Shown here: positions 1 to 11,349 of the stretch, piece by piece
How the letters are laid out: each line of letters opens with the position of its first letter
How positions within the stretch are numbered: the stretch's first letter is position 1
Assembly (NCBI GenBank): GCA_028697885.1
Contig: JAQVER010000012.1
Span: forward strand, 1 to 55,373
DNA length: 55,373 bases
Reading direction: 5' to 3'
From: Desulfocapsaceae bacterium
Lineage (GTDB): Bacteria; Desulfobacterota; Desulfobulbia; Desulfobulbales; Desulfocapsaceae
Made by a program: the position numbers and the translations under genes
Notes under the pieces: model-generated
Seen by the model: the letters and a program-made list of their open reading frames with translations, nothing else
What the model was told of the DNA's origin: nothing
The model's database searches: none

Positions 1-1
1 C

Positions 2-163
2 TTTGAACAGGAGGCGAGTCTGCAACAAGTAGCCGCTATCTTTGACAGTCTGGAACTCCCTTACATTCAGCGCATTGACGCTTCTGGTTCCATTGATACC
101 GTCCATCAAGCTGTGCTGGAGGCCGTCACCCCCTTGTTGCACAACATGATTCAGAATGCCTAA
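2..163 (+). CDS. C-terminus of a nucleoside-monophosphate-kinase-like protein (5' truncated)
   Basis: An open frame enters from the left edge and ends at TAA 161-163, giving the last 53 residues of a protein. The tail contains IDASGSIDTVHQAV, which resembles the C-terminal end of adenylate or thymidylate kinases, where a short IDA/VDG-x-SIDEV segment precedes the last helix. The P-loop and lid lie outside the window, so the identity is only suggested. The next gene starts inside this one (ATG at 156, 8-bp overlap), so the two are probably cotranscribed. The reading frame is well supported; the family call is weak. Confidence 0.5.
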   Translation, partial: FEQEASLQQVAAIFDSLELPYIQRIDASGSIDTVHQAVLEAVTPLLHNMIQNA

Positions 164-1919
164 AAAGACAACCCTCATCAGCCGTTATGCACTCTGCCTC
201 CTGTGCATTCTCAGCCTGCTGCAGACAGTGCTGACCAGTTGTGCCGGCAAGGAACTGTCACCTGCTCCTGCAATCCCTTCTGTTCCTGCTCCTGCTCCAC
301 CACAATCACAGGATGAGACAGGTGAGAGTACCGATCTTGCCTGTTCCTATTTTTATTTTCTTTGGGGAAGCCACGCTGAAAGTAACAATAAATACAGTGA
401 GGCTCAAGAGGCTTATGAAAAGGCCCTCATCTGTGACCCGGATGCTGACTATATCCTCAAAAAGCTTCCTGTTCTCCTTATCAAGATGGGGAAACAACAG
501 TCAGCGGCTCAATGGTTAAGGGAGGCCATTAAGAAGAACCCGAATGATATTGACAGTCAACTGCTTCTTGCACGTCTGGATATTAATTCAGGCGACATAA
601 ATGAAGCTATCCTGATTTACGAAAAAATTCTTAAACTTGCCCCAGACAACAGTACCGTAAGGCTGCGTCTTGGCTACCTCTATAGCCAGCAGGGTCGTTA
701 TAAAGAAGGAGAGAAAACGATCAAGCTTCTTCTGGTCAAAGATCCGAACTCGTACTTCGCCCTCCTCTATCTTGCTCGTCTTGCTATTCAATCAGCTGAT
801 TATGACACCGCCGCAACCCTCTATGAAAAAATTCTTGCCTTAAACTGGTCTCCAGAGTTGGTCTATGAAATGGCCGAATTTTATGGCATGCGCGAGCAAT
901 ATAAACGGGTTGAACAATTGTATGCATCTGTTCTCAAGAAAGATCCTGGGAACGAGCAGGCAGCCCTTGGCCGCGTCCATGCCCTCCTTCTCATCGACCA
1001 GGAGCAAAAAGCCCTGGATGAACTTACCAACATTCGCGCCCTGAGCAGCAACCCCACTAATATTGATCTTATCTCAAGCCGAATACTTATTCGCATGCAG
1101 AATTTTGACAAGGCCAATGTCCTGCTGGAAAAGATCCTGGCCAGGGAAGAATCATCTGCGGCCCGATACATGCTGGCAGTAATTCGTTATGAACAAAACA
1201 AGCCAGAGGCGGCGCTGGCACATCTCAGGAGAATAAGCCACGACGACAAAGAATTTGAAAATAGTATTGCCCTGCAGACCAAGATACTAAGTGAACTGAA
1301 AAGAGCGCCGGAAGCGATCACCCTTCTCAAGAAATTAATCGAGAGCACAAGCCGCCGCCAACCCCTCTACTACAGCCTTCTGGCAGGTATCTATGTAAAT
1401 CAGAACCAACTGGCCAGCGGCCATGAAATCCTGAAAAAAGGAATCGAACGCTACCCGGAGAATGTGCAACTCTTTTTTGAATACGGGCTTCTACTGGAGC
1501 AGGAAGGAAAACAGAACGAAGCCATCTCCACCATGGAAAAAGTAATTGCACTACAATCTGACCATGTGGAGGCCTTAAATTATCTTGGATATACTTGGGC
1601 TGACAACAATGTTCATCTTGAAAAGGCATTGGAGTACATAAAAAAAGCCATCAGCCTTAAACCGGACAATGGTTATATCCTGGACAGTCTTGGCTGGGTC
1701 TATTTTCGCATGGGAGATCTGGAAAAGGCCAAAATAGAACTAGAACATGCCATAGCCCTTGAACCCGACGACCCCTACATTCAAGAACATATGGGAGATG
1801 TCTACCAAACATCCGGTCAAAAGAAAAAAGCATTAAATGCTTATCGTAGAGCCAAAGAGCTGTTCAAAGAGCAGAACCTGAAAGAAAAAATACAGCAAAA
1901 AATCGATGAAATCAAATAA
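156..1919 (+). CDS. TPR-repeat lipoprotein
   Basis: A 587-residue exported protein. The N-terminus has basic residues, a hydrophobic stretch (about 11-27) and a lipobox ending LTSC (Cys29), so it is probably a lipoprotein. A Pro/Ala-rich linker follows (about 35-55), then a solenoid of roughly 13-14 tetratricopeptide repeats running almost to the C-terminus, recognisable from recurring A-x-x-x-Y/L-E-K-A/I-L and ending P-D/N. TPR lipoproteins scaffold envelope complexes; no partner can be named. It overlaps the preceding kinase-like frame by 8 bp and the following LolB-like lipoprotein by 14 bp, which indicates translational coupling and a joint role in the outer membrane. Confidence 0.88.
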   Translation: MPKKTTLISRYALCLLCILSLLQTVLTSCAGKELSPAPAIPSVPAPAPPQSQDETGESTDLACSYFYFLWGSHAESNNKYSEAQEAYEKALICDPDADYILKKLPVLLIKMGKQQSAAQWLREAIKKNPNDIDSQLLLARLDINSGDINEAILIYEKILKLAPDNSTVRLRLGYLYSQQGRYKEGEKTIKLLLVKDPNSYFALLYLARLAIQSADYDTAATLYEKILALNWSPELVYEMAEFYGMREQYKRVEQLYASVLKKDPGNEQAALGRVHALLLIDQEQKALDELTNIRALSSNPTNIDLISSRILIRMQNFDKANVLLEKILAREESSAARYMLAVIRYEQNKPEAALAHLRRISHDDKEFENSIALQTKILSELKRAPEAITLLKKLIESTSRRQPLYYSLLAGIYVNQNQLASGHEILKKGIERYPENVQLFFEYGLLLEQEGKQNEAISTMEKVIALQSDHVEALNYLGYTWADNNVHLEKALEYIKKAISLKPDNGYILDSLGWVYFRMGDLEKAKIELEHAIALEPDDPYIQEHMGDVYQTSGQKKKALNAYRRAKELFKEQNLKEKIQQKIDEIK

Positions 1920-2745
1920 GGTGGTTAGAGTTCAGGAACGCCAAATTCTATTCAGGCTCATTCTGACCCTACTGGTCCTGCTCATACAGGGCTGTGCCGG
2001 AAAGCCCTGGACCAGCCCTGTAGCTGACAGCGAGACGGGGCTCATCACCCAGACTTTTAAGGCAATGCAAGAGCGGGACGCCGCCTGTTTCTCTAGTCTG
2101 GACGCGAAGACAACGCTTTTCTGGGACACCCCTGGAGAAGATCGAGCCGTCGTGGGCTTCCTCCAGTTAAAGCTCCCCACTTCAGTCAAATTCGTAATAC
2201 TGAATCCTCTGGGACAACCTTTTTACGCCTTGGTCAGCAACGGCCAGGATTTTCAGTCGATCAATACAAGTTTGAAACAACACATCATCGGCAAGATCAG
2301 CGCTCTGGCCACTCGATACAAAATCCCTGACTCTCTACTCTCTGAGAGCTGGGGCTATTGGCTGACAGGACGACTCCATGAGCAGGAAGCAACGATTGAG
2401 GCAATCCATCAAGATAGTTCTGGGCGAGGTGTCTGGATTACGATACGCAATCAGGAAGGGGTGTCCCTGAACAAAAGTCATCTCTTGATTCAACCGGCGA
2501 CAAGACAACTTCTAGCACGAATCCTGGTGGATAGTGAGGGAGAAACTATTGCCACCATCTCCTACGATCGCCGGAATGAACAACAAAGTGACTGTGCGCC
2601 GGTCAGCAGGATCACCATCAGCGACTTGCCATACGGCTCACAGCTCAGAATCGATTTTACAGAAATCCTTACCGATCGCTCTTTTTCTGCAGCCAATTTC
2701 AAGCTGAAGGTACCAGCAGACTATGTGACCCAGGAGCTTCTTTAG
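1906..2745 (+). CDS. LolB-like / DUF4292-like outer-membrane lipoprotein
   Basis: 279 residues with a signal sequence and a lipobox ending IQGC (Cys30). The rest is predicted mostly beta, with the layout of LolB-type lipoproteins: a mixed-charge start, then short strands such as VVGFLQLKLP and VKFVILNPLGQPFYALV, and later GYWLTGRL and LPYGSQLRIDF. LolB receives lipoproteins from LolA and inserts them into the outer membrane; relatives of this fold are common in deltaproteobacteria, but functional proof is lacking. Its start lies within the end of the TPR lipoprotein gene. It ends 46 bp from the convergent Cys-cluster gene. Assignment to this broad fold is moderate and a true LolB function is inferred. 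Confidence 0.65.
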   Translation: MKSNKVVRVQERQILFRLILTLLVLLIQGCAGKPWTSPVADSETGLITQTFKAMQERDAACFSSLDAKTTLFWDTPGEDRAVVGFLQLKLPTSVKFVILNPLGQPFYALVSNGQDFQSINTSLKQHIIGKISALATRYKIPDSLLSESWGYWLTGRLHEQEATIEAIHQDSSGRGVWITIRNQEGVSLNKSHLLIQPATRQLLARILVDSEGETIATISYDRRNEQQSDCAPVSRITISDLPYGSQLRIDFTEILTDRSFSAANFKLKVPADYVTQELL

Positions 2746-2791
2746 GACAACAGTTGCAAACTCTGGCTATTCTGCTGCAGCTCCTCCTTTC

Positions 2792-3514
2792 TCACCTGCC
2801 ATTCAATATCGACTCCACTGATTTTCCACCAACTTTCCGGGTGAAGATTGCCTCCAGAAGCGGTGCCACCTTTTCCATCTCATCCTCAAGCAACAAAAAA
2901 CCTGGTAAAGGTTTTGCTTTGACCAGCTGGACCCGGGACTGATCCGCAAAAGAAGCTGGAAGCAGCGTTGCATATCTCTTGTTTTCCGGCAGGTCACAAA
3001 GGGCTGCGAGGACATCAAGCATGTTACCCCAATACTCTCCCTGTCCCAGATGCTCAATGATCTGCATAACAGCAGTGGATGCTGAGAGATAGTACTCCGG
3101 CAGAAGAGCGGAATCGCCGGAGGAGCAACTCTGTTCAGAGGCAAAACAACGACAGGAAAAGGGCCGCACTTCATAGATCCGACAACAACGATTCTCCAGA
3201 AAAGGACAGGGAGACATATTTCCATACTGTTCCGGCTGTCCTTCCTCGCCCTGCAGGCAAGCGCCGGCAAAGTCATTGGTGGTCATCCGGGGACGAGAGG
3301 TGGCACCTTTTTTCTGCAGGCTTTCGGCAAGCCACAACTCACAGCCTTTTTCCCGAATCCAGCGATGGACAACCTCTCCTTCAACGGCAGTAATGGTCAC
3401 ATTCTGGGTACAGCAGACCGCACAGTTTTCTTTACAGGCAAAGGTGAATCCTGCCGACCACTCAGCAAAGGCATCATAAATGCCATGCAGGATCTCTTCT
3501 TTCAACGGTAACAT
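2792..3514 (-). CDS. YkgJ-family cysteine-cluster protein (putative metal-chelating)
   Basis: 240 residues. The N-terminal part holds the Cys cluster of the YkgJ/UPF0153 family: C-x(3)-C-x(2)-CC near residues 27-35, then a CPFL-x(3)-RCC-x-IY-x-VRP-F-x-CR segment near 102-122. The family is annotated as zinc/iron chelating from its cysteines, without a firmly known reaction. The remainder is helical and unassigned. A GAGG lies just upstream of the ATG. It follows the AMIN-domain gene on the same strand with a 61-bp gap, so the two may form an operon, and it converges with the LolB-like gene. Confidence 0.8.
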   Translation of the reverse strand: MLPLKEEILHGIYDAFAEWSAGFTFACKENCAVCCTQNVTITAVEGEVVHRWIREKGCELWLAESLQKKGATSRPRMTTNDFAGACLQGEEGQPEQYGNMSPCPFLENRCCRIYEVRPFSCRCFASEQSCSSGDSALLPEYYLSASTAVMQIIEHLGQGEYWGNMLDVLAALCDLPENKRYATLLPASFADQSRVQLVKAKPLPGFLLLEDEMEKVAPLLEAIFTRKVGGKSVESILNGR

Positions 3515-3575
3515 AGGACCTCAAAATCAAGACCTGCAATCCGTTCAGGCTTTGACGGTATAGCTGCTCGATTCC

Positions 3576-4616
3576 TCATGGCTTTTCACTGTTCCCTGTA
3601 TCTGTAACATCAGAGGATTTTACAAAAAGGACATACAAATTCTCCTCTTTAAAAAATACCTGTTCCAAGTCATAATGTCGATTCGGCACTAACTCCAGCA
3701 CGACTCTAATCTTGTGAGGATTCACATTCTTTTCCACCCGAATCTGCTTAACAAATTTACCAGTTGAAGGTATGACCTCCGGCACGTTCTCCCCAAGAAC
3801 TGCATCCATAAAATCGCAGACGATACTAGGTATCCCCTCTTCAATACCAAAGATCACAGGGGGATGAAATCCACTCAATTGAAACACTATCTTTTCCCCT
3901 TTATCAGGGGTTTGCTCATAGGAAATAGAATGGATCAAAAGTTGTGATGGCGCAGGAAGCAATGGTTTTTTTTCGGAAACAAGGGGAGGTGCAGCAACGG
4001 GAGGTGCAGCAACAGGAGGTGCAGCAACGGGAGGTGCAGCAACGGGAGGTGCAATTTTTTTCTTTTCCACAGGCGCAATAGAGGCTTCCTCCTTTTTCAC
4101 CTTTTCAAGAGAAGGAGTAACTTTTGCAGGAACAAAATCACTTTTTTTCGTCTTCTCGACGGGCTGTTCACGTTGTTGTTTAGTCTCCTTTTTCCCGGCA
4201 TGAAAAATCGTAATAATCAAGCTGTTATCTTTTTCCAGAAAATCCTGAGAAAAGTCATAGTCACCTGCAGGAACGAGATCAAGAACAACCCTGGTCTTGA
4301 GCCGGGGGGCAGTATGCATCCCCACTCTGATTGCCGAGACCAGATTTCCCCTGCTCTTCATCACCCCTTTAACCGATGAGGAATGACGGGTATCATAAAA
4401 ATCAAAAACAACCTTAGGCGACTCTCCTTGAATGGCGAATATTTGAGGGAGATATGGACCATTGAGTTTAAAGGTGATGGTTTCTCGACTACTGCTTTCC
4501 CGGTCAAAGGAAATATTTTCAAGCAGGGCGCCACTCTCTTCAGCACAACTCTGAACAACAGGCAAGGCAAGAAAAACGACAACAGCCAATATAAGAAGAT
4601 GGATAGCTTGACGCAT
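3576..4616 (-). CDS. Double-AMIN-domain envelope protein with Pro/Ala repeat linker
   Basis: I start this protein at the ATG at 4616 (346 residues), because it has AGGGGG about 8 nt upstream and begins directly with a signal sequence ending VQSC (Cys24), a possible lipobox. A longer frame opens at 4721 but its extra residues look non-coding. Two similar AMIN-like beta domains (about 31-140 and 232-335) share I-F-L-x-G-x-x-P-x-IFxI followed by a conserved VRVVLELVP-type strand. They are joined by a charged linker and five copies of a VAAPP-type motif. AMIN domains localise PilQ secretins and AmiC amidases to peptidoglycan. No catalytic domain is fused here, so a septal or pilus-associated scaffold is plausible. 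Confidence 0.8.
   Translation of the reverse strand: MRQAIHLLILAVVVFLALPVVQSCAEESGALLENISFDRESSSRETITFKLNGPYLPQIFAIQGESPKVVFDFYDTRHSSSVKGVMKSRGNLVSAIRVGMHTAPRLKTRVVLDLVPAGDYDFSQDFLEKDNSLIITIFHAGKKETKQQREQPVEKTKKSDFVPAKVTPSLEKVKKEEASIAPVEKKKIAPPVAAPPVAAPPVAAPPVAAPPLVSEKKPLLPAPSQLLIHSISYEQTPDKGEKIVFQLSGFHPPVIFGIEEGIPSIVCDFMDAVLGENVPEVIPSTGKFVKQIRVEKNVNPHKIRVVLELVPNRHYDLEQVFFKEENLYVLFVKSSDVTDTGNSEKP
3984..4053 (+). repeat. 15-bp tandem repeat inside the AMIN-protein linker
   Basis: Four to five tandem copies of a 15-bp unit (gaggtgcagcaacgg on the plus strand) encode V-A-A-P-P repeats on the minus strand. Copies are nearly identical, with one g/a difference, so copy number could vary by slippage while keeping the frame. 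Confidence 0.9.
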
Positions 4617-4915
4617 ATCATGCCCCCTGGGAAGTCTGGCTGACAGAGGCTGGCAACGTCTCTGCCGGCTCAAGGAAAATGGCAGAAATAACAAATTTAT
4701 GATACGACCTTTAATTTTCATACATGTAACCCTTATTCAAGATAACATACTATTTTTATTCGAACAAATACATCTTTAACTTGAATACATTATCCGCCCT
4801 TGTAAAGTCAACCTATTTCCAGTAAATCTGCAGATGAAATATAGATACGAGAGACAGACACCAGACCGGCAGTCCCTTTCAATGGTACCATAAACAATTT
4901 TCTGAAGACTCCCCC
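4617..4915. other. Divergent intergenic region, no gene seen
   Basis: 299 bp between the divergent AMIN gene and the radical SAM gene. It is AT-rich around 4680-4790 and should hold both promoters, but I see no convincing paired -35/-10 boxes and no hairpin terminator. A minus-strand open frame that extends into it (to 4721) is most likely not translated. Confidence 0.5.
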
Positions 4916-7497
<2,582 letters not shown>

Positions 7498-7501
<4 letters not shown>

Positions 7502-8469
7502 TCAATGGCCGAATCATGAGTCACATCATCCTGATTCTTATGGTCATCACCTTCTGGCCGGGGCCAGTGCAGAGTGCCGCTGCCCCCCCCCTGCCAAAGC
7601 TAGTTCAGCAGACCAGGTTCATCGCCTATACCCCCCGCAGCTTTTCCATTGGTGGCGGCAAGATACGTGCCGCCACCGAGGCGGGCATCAGAGAGGACCT
7701 CACCCTGCTGCGACCTTTCTTTAACGGTGTGATCACCTACTCCGCAACCAGCGGTCTGGAAGCCGTTCCCCGGATTGCCCATGAACTTGCCTTTCGGGCG
7801 CTCATCCTTGGCATCTGGGACCCCTCATCCGAGACGGAGATCAGAAACGTCATTCAGGCCGCCCAAAAGTACCCAGACCTGATTGGCGCGATTATTGTCG
7901 GCAACGAGGGGCTGTACACCAGACGATACCTGCCGCAAGACGTCGACAAGGCCATGCAGCGGATAAAAAAAGAATGCCCAGGGATGGCCGTCACCACCTC
8001 CGAGCCCTTTTTCCTCTACTTTGAAAAAGAGTACAGCCAATTTTTCAACAGCCACGACCTGCTGATGCCCAATGTTCATCCGGTCTTTGAGAAATGGTTT
8101 ACGGCAAGTAACCCAACCCAGGGGGTGGACATGGTCATTGACATGGTGGAAAAATTCAAAACGAACTTCAGCAAACCGCTGCTGATCAAGGAAACAGGCA
8201 TGCCATCCGGCCCAAAAGAGAAGGGCTTTTCCCGGGAACGACAGAGGCTCTTCTGGTCAGATATCCGCAAACGTTTTCCTTTCTCCTCCAGCCAGTCCCT
8301 GGCCTGTTTCGAGGCCTTTGACGCCCCCTGGAAACCAGCGGAAATGGCCGCAACCATCCCAGGCGATCACTCCAGTGAGGCATTCTGGGGATTTTTCAGC
8401 AAGGACGGTAAAGCCAAGCAGGTGTTTGAGGCCCTGCCCAAACCTCAGGACTCCCACCAAAATTTATGA
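7498..8469 (+). CDS. Secreted GH17-like glycoside hydrolase (putative beta-1,3-glucan active)
   Basis: 323 residues; an N-terminal hydrophobic signal (best start ATG 7498 or the in-frame ATG 7516) ends near VQSA. The barrel shows family GH17 hallmarks: an early FIAYTPR strand, VGNEG with candidate acid/base Glu137, and KETGMPSG with candidate nucleophile Glu232, matching the eukaryotic and bacterial E-T-G-x-P-S box. The late FEAFDAPWK segment also fits exo-beta-1,3-glucanase-like proteins. GH17 enzymes cleave or transfer beta-1,3-glucan; bacterial members may remodel periplasmic or cyclic glucans. It is coupled (4-bp overlap) to the radical SAM gene, an odd pairing. The family is fairly sure; the substrate is not. 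Confidence 0.78.
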
Positions 8470-8601
8470 AAAACGCTTTGTTTTTATCTATGAGCAGAAA
8501 GGACTTTGCATCTGAGTAGGACCTGAGAATAGAGAGGATTTTGCAGCACTCTTCGTTATGGTTTTATGGTTCGACAGGTTCACCACAAATAGATCAGGAG
8601 A

Positions 8602-9372
8602 TTATTTTTTTCTGGCAATAAAACAACTGCTGGCATAGGTCACAGGAACACCTGCAGGAGTACCAAAACGGGATCGATACTCCTGTTCAAAACGCCGAAG
8701 CCCGGATTTCGTCCAACAATAGTCACCCACTCCGCCCACCCCGGTGGCCCGAAGATGCTGGAGGACATCCCTGGGGGTCGGCAACAACAGCCTGTTCTTT
8801 TCGGTTTCCATCCGTTCCAGAATAAAATTCCTCTCCAGCAAGCCGGCAATCTCTTCAGGACTCCGGTAGTCAAGCCCCACTCCGGTCAATTCCCTGAACT
8901 CCTCCAGGGTGCCTGGGCCAAAGATGGAAAAGACAAGGAAACCATCCTTGCCCAGTGCCTGGGCCAGACGATGAAGAAAACCAGGAAGATCCGTCAGCCA
9001 CTGGAAGGTGGCGCTGGAGATGGCCAGTGTGAGGCTTTCCGGGAGTGGAAGTTCTTCGATATCGCCAAACAATGGCAGGAAGTGCGGCATCCTCTCTTTT
9101 GGAATCCTGGCCCTGACCGATGCGGAAAAATCAGGAACCAGATCATTGAGAAAAAGGGTCTCAACCCGCTGCTGCCGGCAGAGCATCTCAGTCAGCAGCC
9201 CGGTAGAGCAACCGACCTCCAGAACCCGCTCATAGCTGATGGCAGGGAATTGCCCGGCAAGTGCCAGCAACCGAGCGCTGACCTGTTTTTGCACCGTGGC
9301 ATGGAGATCATAGGTTGCCATGGCCTGCCGGAAGCAGTGGGCTATCCTTTCCTTATTCAAAGTCATGACCAT
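8602..9372 (-). CDS. bioC: Malonyl-ACP O-methyltransferase
   Basis: 256 residues (start at 9372, or the ATG two codons later at 9366). BioC methylates malonyl-ACP with S-adenosylmethionine to start pimeloyl-ACP synthesis. Seen here: the typical N-terminal helix with I-A-x-x-F-x-x-A-x-x-x-Y-D-x-x-A-x-V-Q, the SAM motif I VLEVGCSTGLLTE (about 50-62), acidic motif II LFLNDLVPDF, and the LAISSATFQWLTDL motif, which closely matches BioC. It is the last gene of the minus-strand biotin run, 28 bp after bioG, and converges with the GH17-like gene. Confidence 0.95.
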   Translation of the reverse strand: MVMTLNKERIAHCFRQAMATYDLHATVQKQVSARLLALAGQFPAISYERVLEVGCSTGLLTEMLCRQQRVETLFLNDLVPDFSASVRARIPKERMPHFLPLFGDIEELPLPESLTLAISSATFQWLTDLPGFLHRLAQALGKDGFLVFSIFGPGTLEEFRELTGVGLDYRSPEEIAGLLERNFILERMETEKNRLLLPTPRDVLQHLRATGVGGVGDYCWTKSGLRRFEQEYRSRFGTPAGVPVTYASSCFIARKK

Positions 9373-9400
9373 GGATTATCTGCTATTCCCTTCGTTTTAG

Positions 9401-10069
9401 TCATAACAGTGGTTCCACGAGATTATCCCAGCTGTTCCAGCCATAAAAGAGAAAGTGGGAACCCTCGACCCGACGTATTTCTCTCCCTTGCCAGAAGGCA
9501 ATCTGGTTGGCGGCGGGGACCACCATATCCTGACCGGCGATCAGAACTTTTGTATAGATCGAATCTTCTGCCGACTGACAGTTCACCTGCCTTTGCAACG
9601 CTGCAAGCTCCAGCCTTTGACTTTCAAGTGATCTCTGCGGCTGATGGCCAAGAAAGGTGTCCAAGGTCTGGCGCTCCCGGCACATGCGACGATAAAATTT
9701 CAGGCGACTGGTCGCACTGAACTGCTCCAGGGTGGCAGTATAGAGCTGTAACGGAATCCCGAACTGATCATGGATAGGACACAGGGTGCCGTTGATGGCC
9801 ATGGAGCCCTGCAAGCAATGTGACCAGGGATGGAAGATCTGCTGTCCGGCCCAGACTCCCATGGACCAGGAGATGAGGAAGCTACGCTGATACTGGCTGA
9901 AAAGGGTCGCTGGATCAAAATCGAGTGCCAGATCGCAATAATCGGAGAGCATGAGGACATCATACTCCCCGGCCCCAAGGGGCTGAAAGGGCGTGGCATC
10001 CATGCCCCAGCCATTGCAGAAAATGATCAGTTGCTCCTGCTGCTGCCGATACAGCCATGTACTTATCAT
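9401..10069 (-). CDS. bioG: Pimeloyl-ACP methyl ester esterase, BioG type (DUF452)
   Basis: 222 residues. BioG is a small alpha/beta hydrolase that removes the methyl group from pimeloyl-ACP methyl ester, releasing it from chain elongation for BioF. Visible motifs: IIFCNGWGMD at the oxyanion-hole strand, the nucleophile elbow SWSMGVWAG (Ser near 89), an Asp in AGQDMVV, and a C-terminal EGSHFLF supplying the His. The length fits DUF452/BioG rather than BioH. It overlaps bioF by 4 bp (ATGA) and precedes bioC, the usual partner. Confidence 0.93.
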   Translation of the reverse strand: MISTWLYRQQQEQLIIFCNGWGMDATPFQPLGAGEYDVLMLSDYCDLALDFDPATLFSQYQRSFLISWSMGVWAGQQIFHPWSHCLQGSMAINGTLCPIHDQFGIPLQLYTATLEQFSATSRLKFYRRMCRERQTLDTFLGHQPQRSLESQRLELAALQRQVNCQSAEDSIYTKVLIAGQDMVVPAANQIAFWQGREIRRVEGSHFLFYGWNSWDNLVEPLL

Positions 10070-11349
10070 CTCCGGCTCCCAATGCCCTGCCGCATGGCTG
10101 CGCCGGGCAGTGCCGGAATCTCCGCTGCGCTGCGCTTACCTGCCCCAGTGTCGCGACATCCAGGGACGGATGAAGAGCGATCAATCTCTGTGGCCAGGAT
10201 TTCCGGGAGCCCCTGCAGATCCTGCCAGTCCATATCCGCAGTCAGGGAGAGACGGAAACGGGCAGTACCTTCCGGAACGGCAGGTGGACGCACCGGGAAG
10301 ATAAGAAAGCCATGATCCTGCAGGGTTTCAGCAAGGAGTACCGTTTCATGGTCACTGCCGATAATCAGCGGGATGATATTGGTATCGCCGGCGGTGGACA
10401 GACCTCGCCGCTGCAGCCCCTGACGGAGTTGGAGGGAGAGTGAGGCCAGATGACGCCGCTGTTCTGCCATGGCCTGCTGCTCCTGAAAGACAAAGCGAGT
10501 CCAGTTGAGCACCACCGGCGGCAGGGCCGTGGTAAAGATCAGCGAACGGCTGTAATTGACTAGATAGTCACGGATATCCTGGCTGCAGATGACAAAGGCG
10601 CCGATGGAGGCCAGGGCCTTGCCGAAGGTTCCCACCAGCAGATCAATATCAGCCACAACCCCCTGCTCTTCCGCCTTGCCGAGCCCTCTCTCCCCATAGA
10701 GGCCGACACCATGGGCCTCATCCAGATAAAGCAGGGCGTCAAAATCTTTTTTCAACTGAATGAGACGGCCAAGGTCGACCACGTCACCATCCATACTGAA
10801 GACCGACTCACTGACAATCACCACCCGCTCATAGCGGTGGCGATGGGTGGCCAGCAGACGCTCCAACTGCTCATAGTCACGATGGGCAAAACGTTTATGG
10901 GCAGCCCGGCAGAGCTGCATCCCATCATGGATAGAGGCATGATTCAGCTTGTCAGAGAGGATCAGATCGTTTTTGCCGAGCAGGGCCGGCAGGATGCCGA
11001 TATTGGCGTGATAGCCTGAATTAAAGAGCAGGGCTGCGGGGCGTTCATAGGCCATGGCCAGATCCTGCTCCAGCTGATGGGCCAGATCCGTATCGCCTGC
11101 GAGCAGCCGGGAAGAGGCCGCGCCCAGTCCATACCCTTCGAGCAGGTTCCCCGCATCCATCCCCTCATAAAAGCGTTGGAGCAGGGAGGAATTCCCGACC
11201 AGGCCCAGATAATCATTGGAGGTCAGATTCAGCAGCTCCCGTCCCTGACACTGGACATGACAGCCCCGGCGACCGGCCAGGGGCCTAAGCTGACGCAGCC
11301 GGCCGCACTGTGCAAGCCTGGCCAGCTCTTCCTGGTACTCAGGACTCAT
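10066..11349 (-). CDS. bioF: 8-amino-7-oxononanoate synthase
   Basis: 427 residues of the alpha-oxoamine synthase family. It condenses pimeloyl-ACP and L-alanine using PLP. Seen: LTSNDYLGL near the start, [14 protein letters not shown], the Asp-x-Ala-His pair in [14 protein letters not shown], and the PLP lysine in GTFGKALAS (about 242). The enzyme is some 40 residues longer than typical (about 385): the last 40 residues after LPEILATEI are Arg/Ser/Gly-rich and look like an extension without family counterparts. Both ends overlap neighbours by 4 bp (bioA upstream, bioG downstream), so translation is coupled. Confidence 0.95.
   Translation of the reverse strand: MSPEYQEELARLAQCGRLRQLRPLAGRRGCHVQCQGRELLNLTSNDYLGLVGNSSLLQRFYEGMDAGNLLEGYGLGAASSRLLAGDTDLAHQLEQDLAMAYERPAALLFNSGYHANIGILPALLGKNDLILSDKLNHASIHDGMQLCRAAHKRFAHRDYEQLERLLATHRHRYERVVIVSESVFSMDGDVVDLGRLIQLKKDFDALLYLDEAHGVGLYGERGLGKAEEQGVVADIDLLVGTFGKALASIGAFVICSQDIRDYLVNYSRSLIFTTALPPVVLNWTRFVFQEQQAMAEQRRHLASLSLQLRQGLQRRGLSTAGDTNIIPLIIGSDHETVLLAETLQDHGFLIFPVRPPAVPEGTARFRLSLTADMDWQDLQGLPEILATEIDRSSSVPGCRDTGAGKRSAAEIPALPGAAMRQGIGSRR

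Noticed and set aside
4617-4721. N-terminal extension of the AMIN-protein frame
   Set aside because: The ATG at 4616 has a strong Shine-Dalgarno and a signal peptide directly behind it; the extension would bury the signal sequence.
8755-9720. A 321-codon plus-strand open frame
   Set aside because: It is antisense to bioC and bioG, which carry family motifs and fit the operon.
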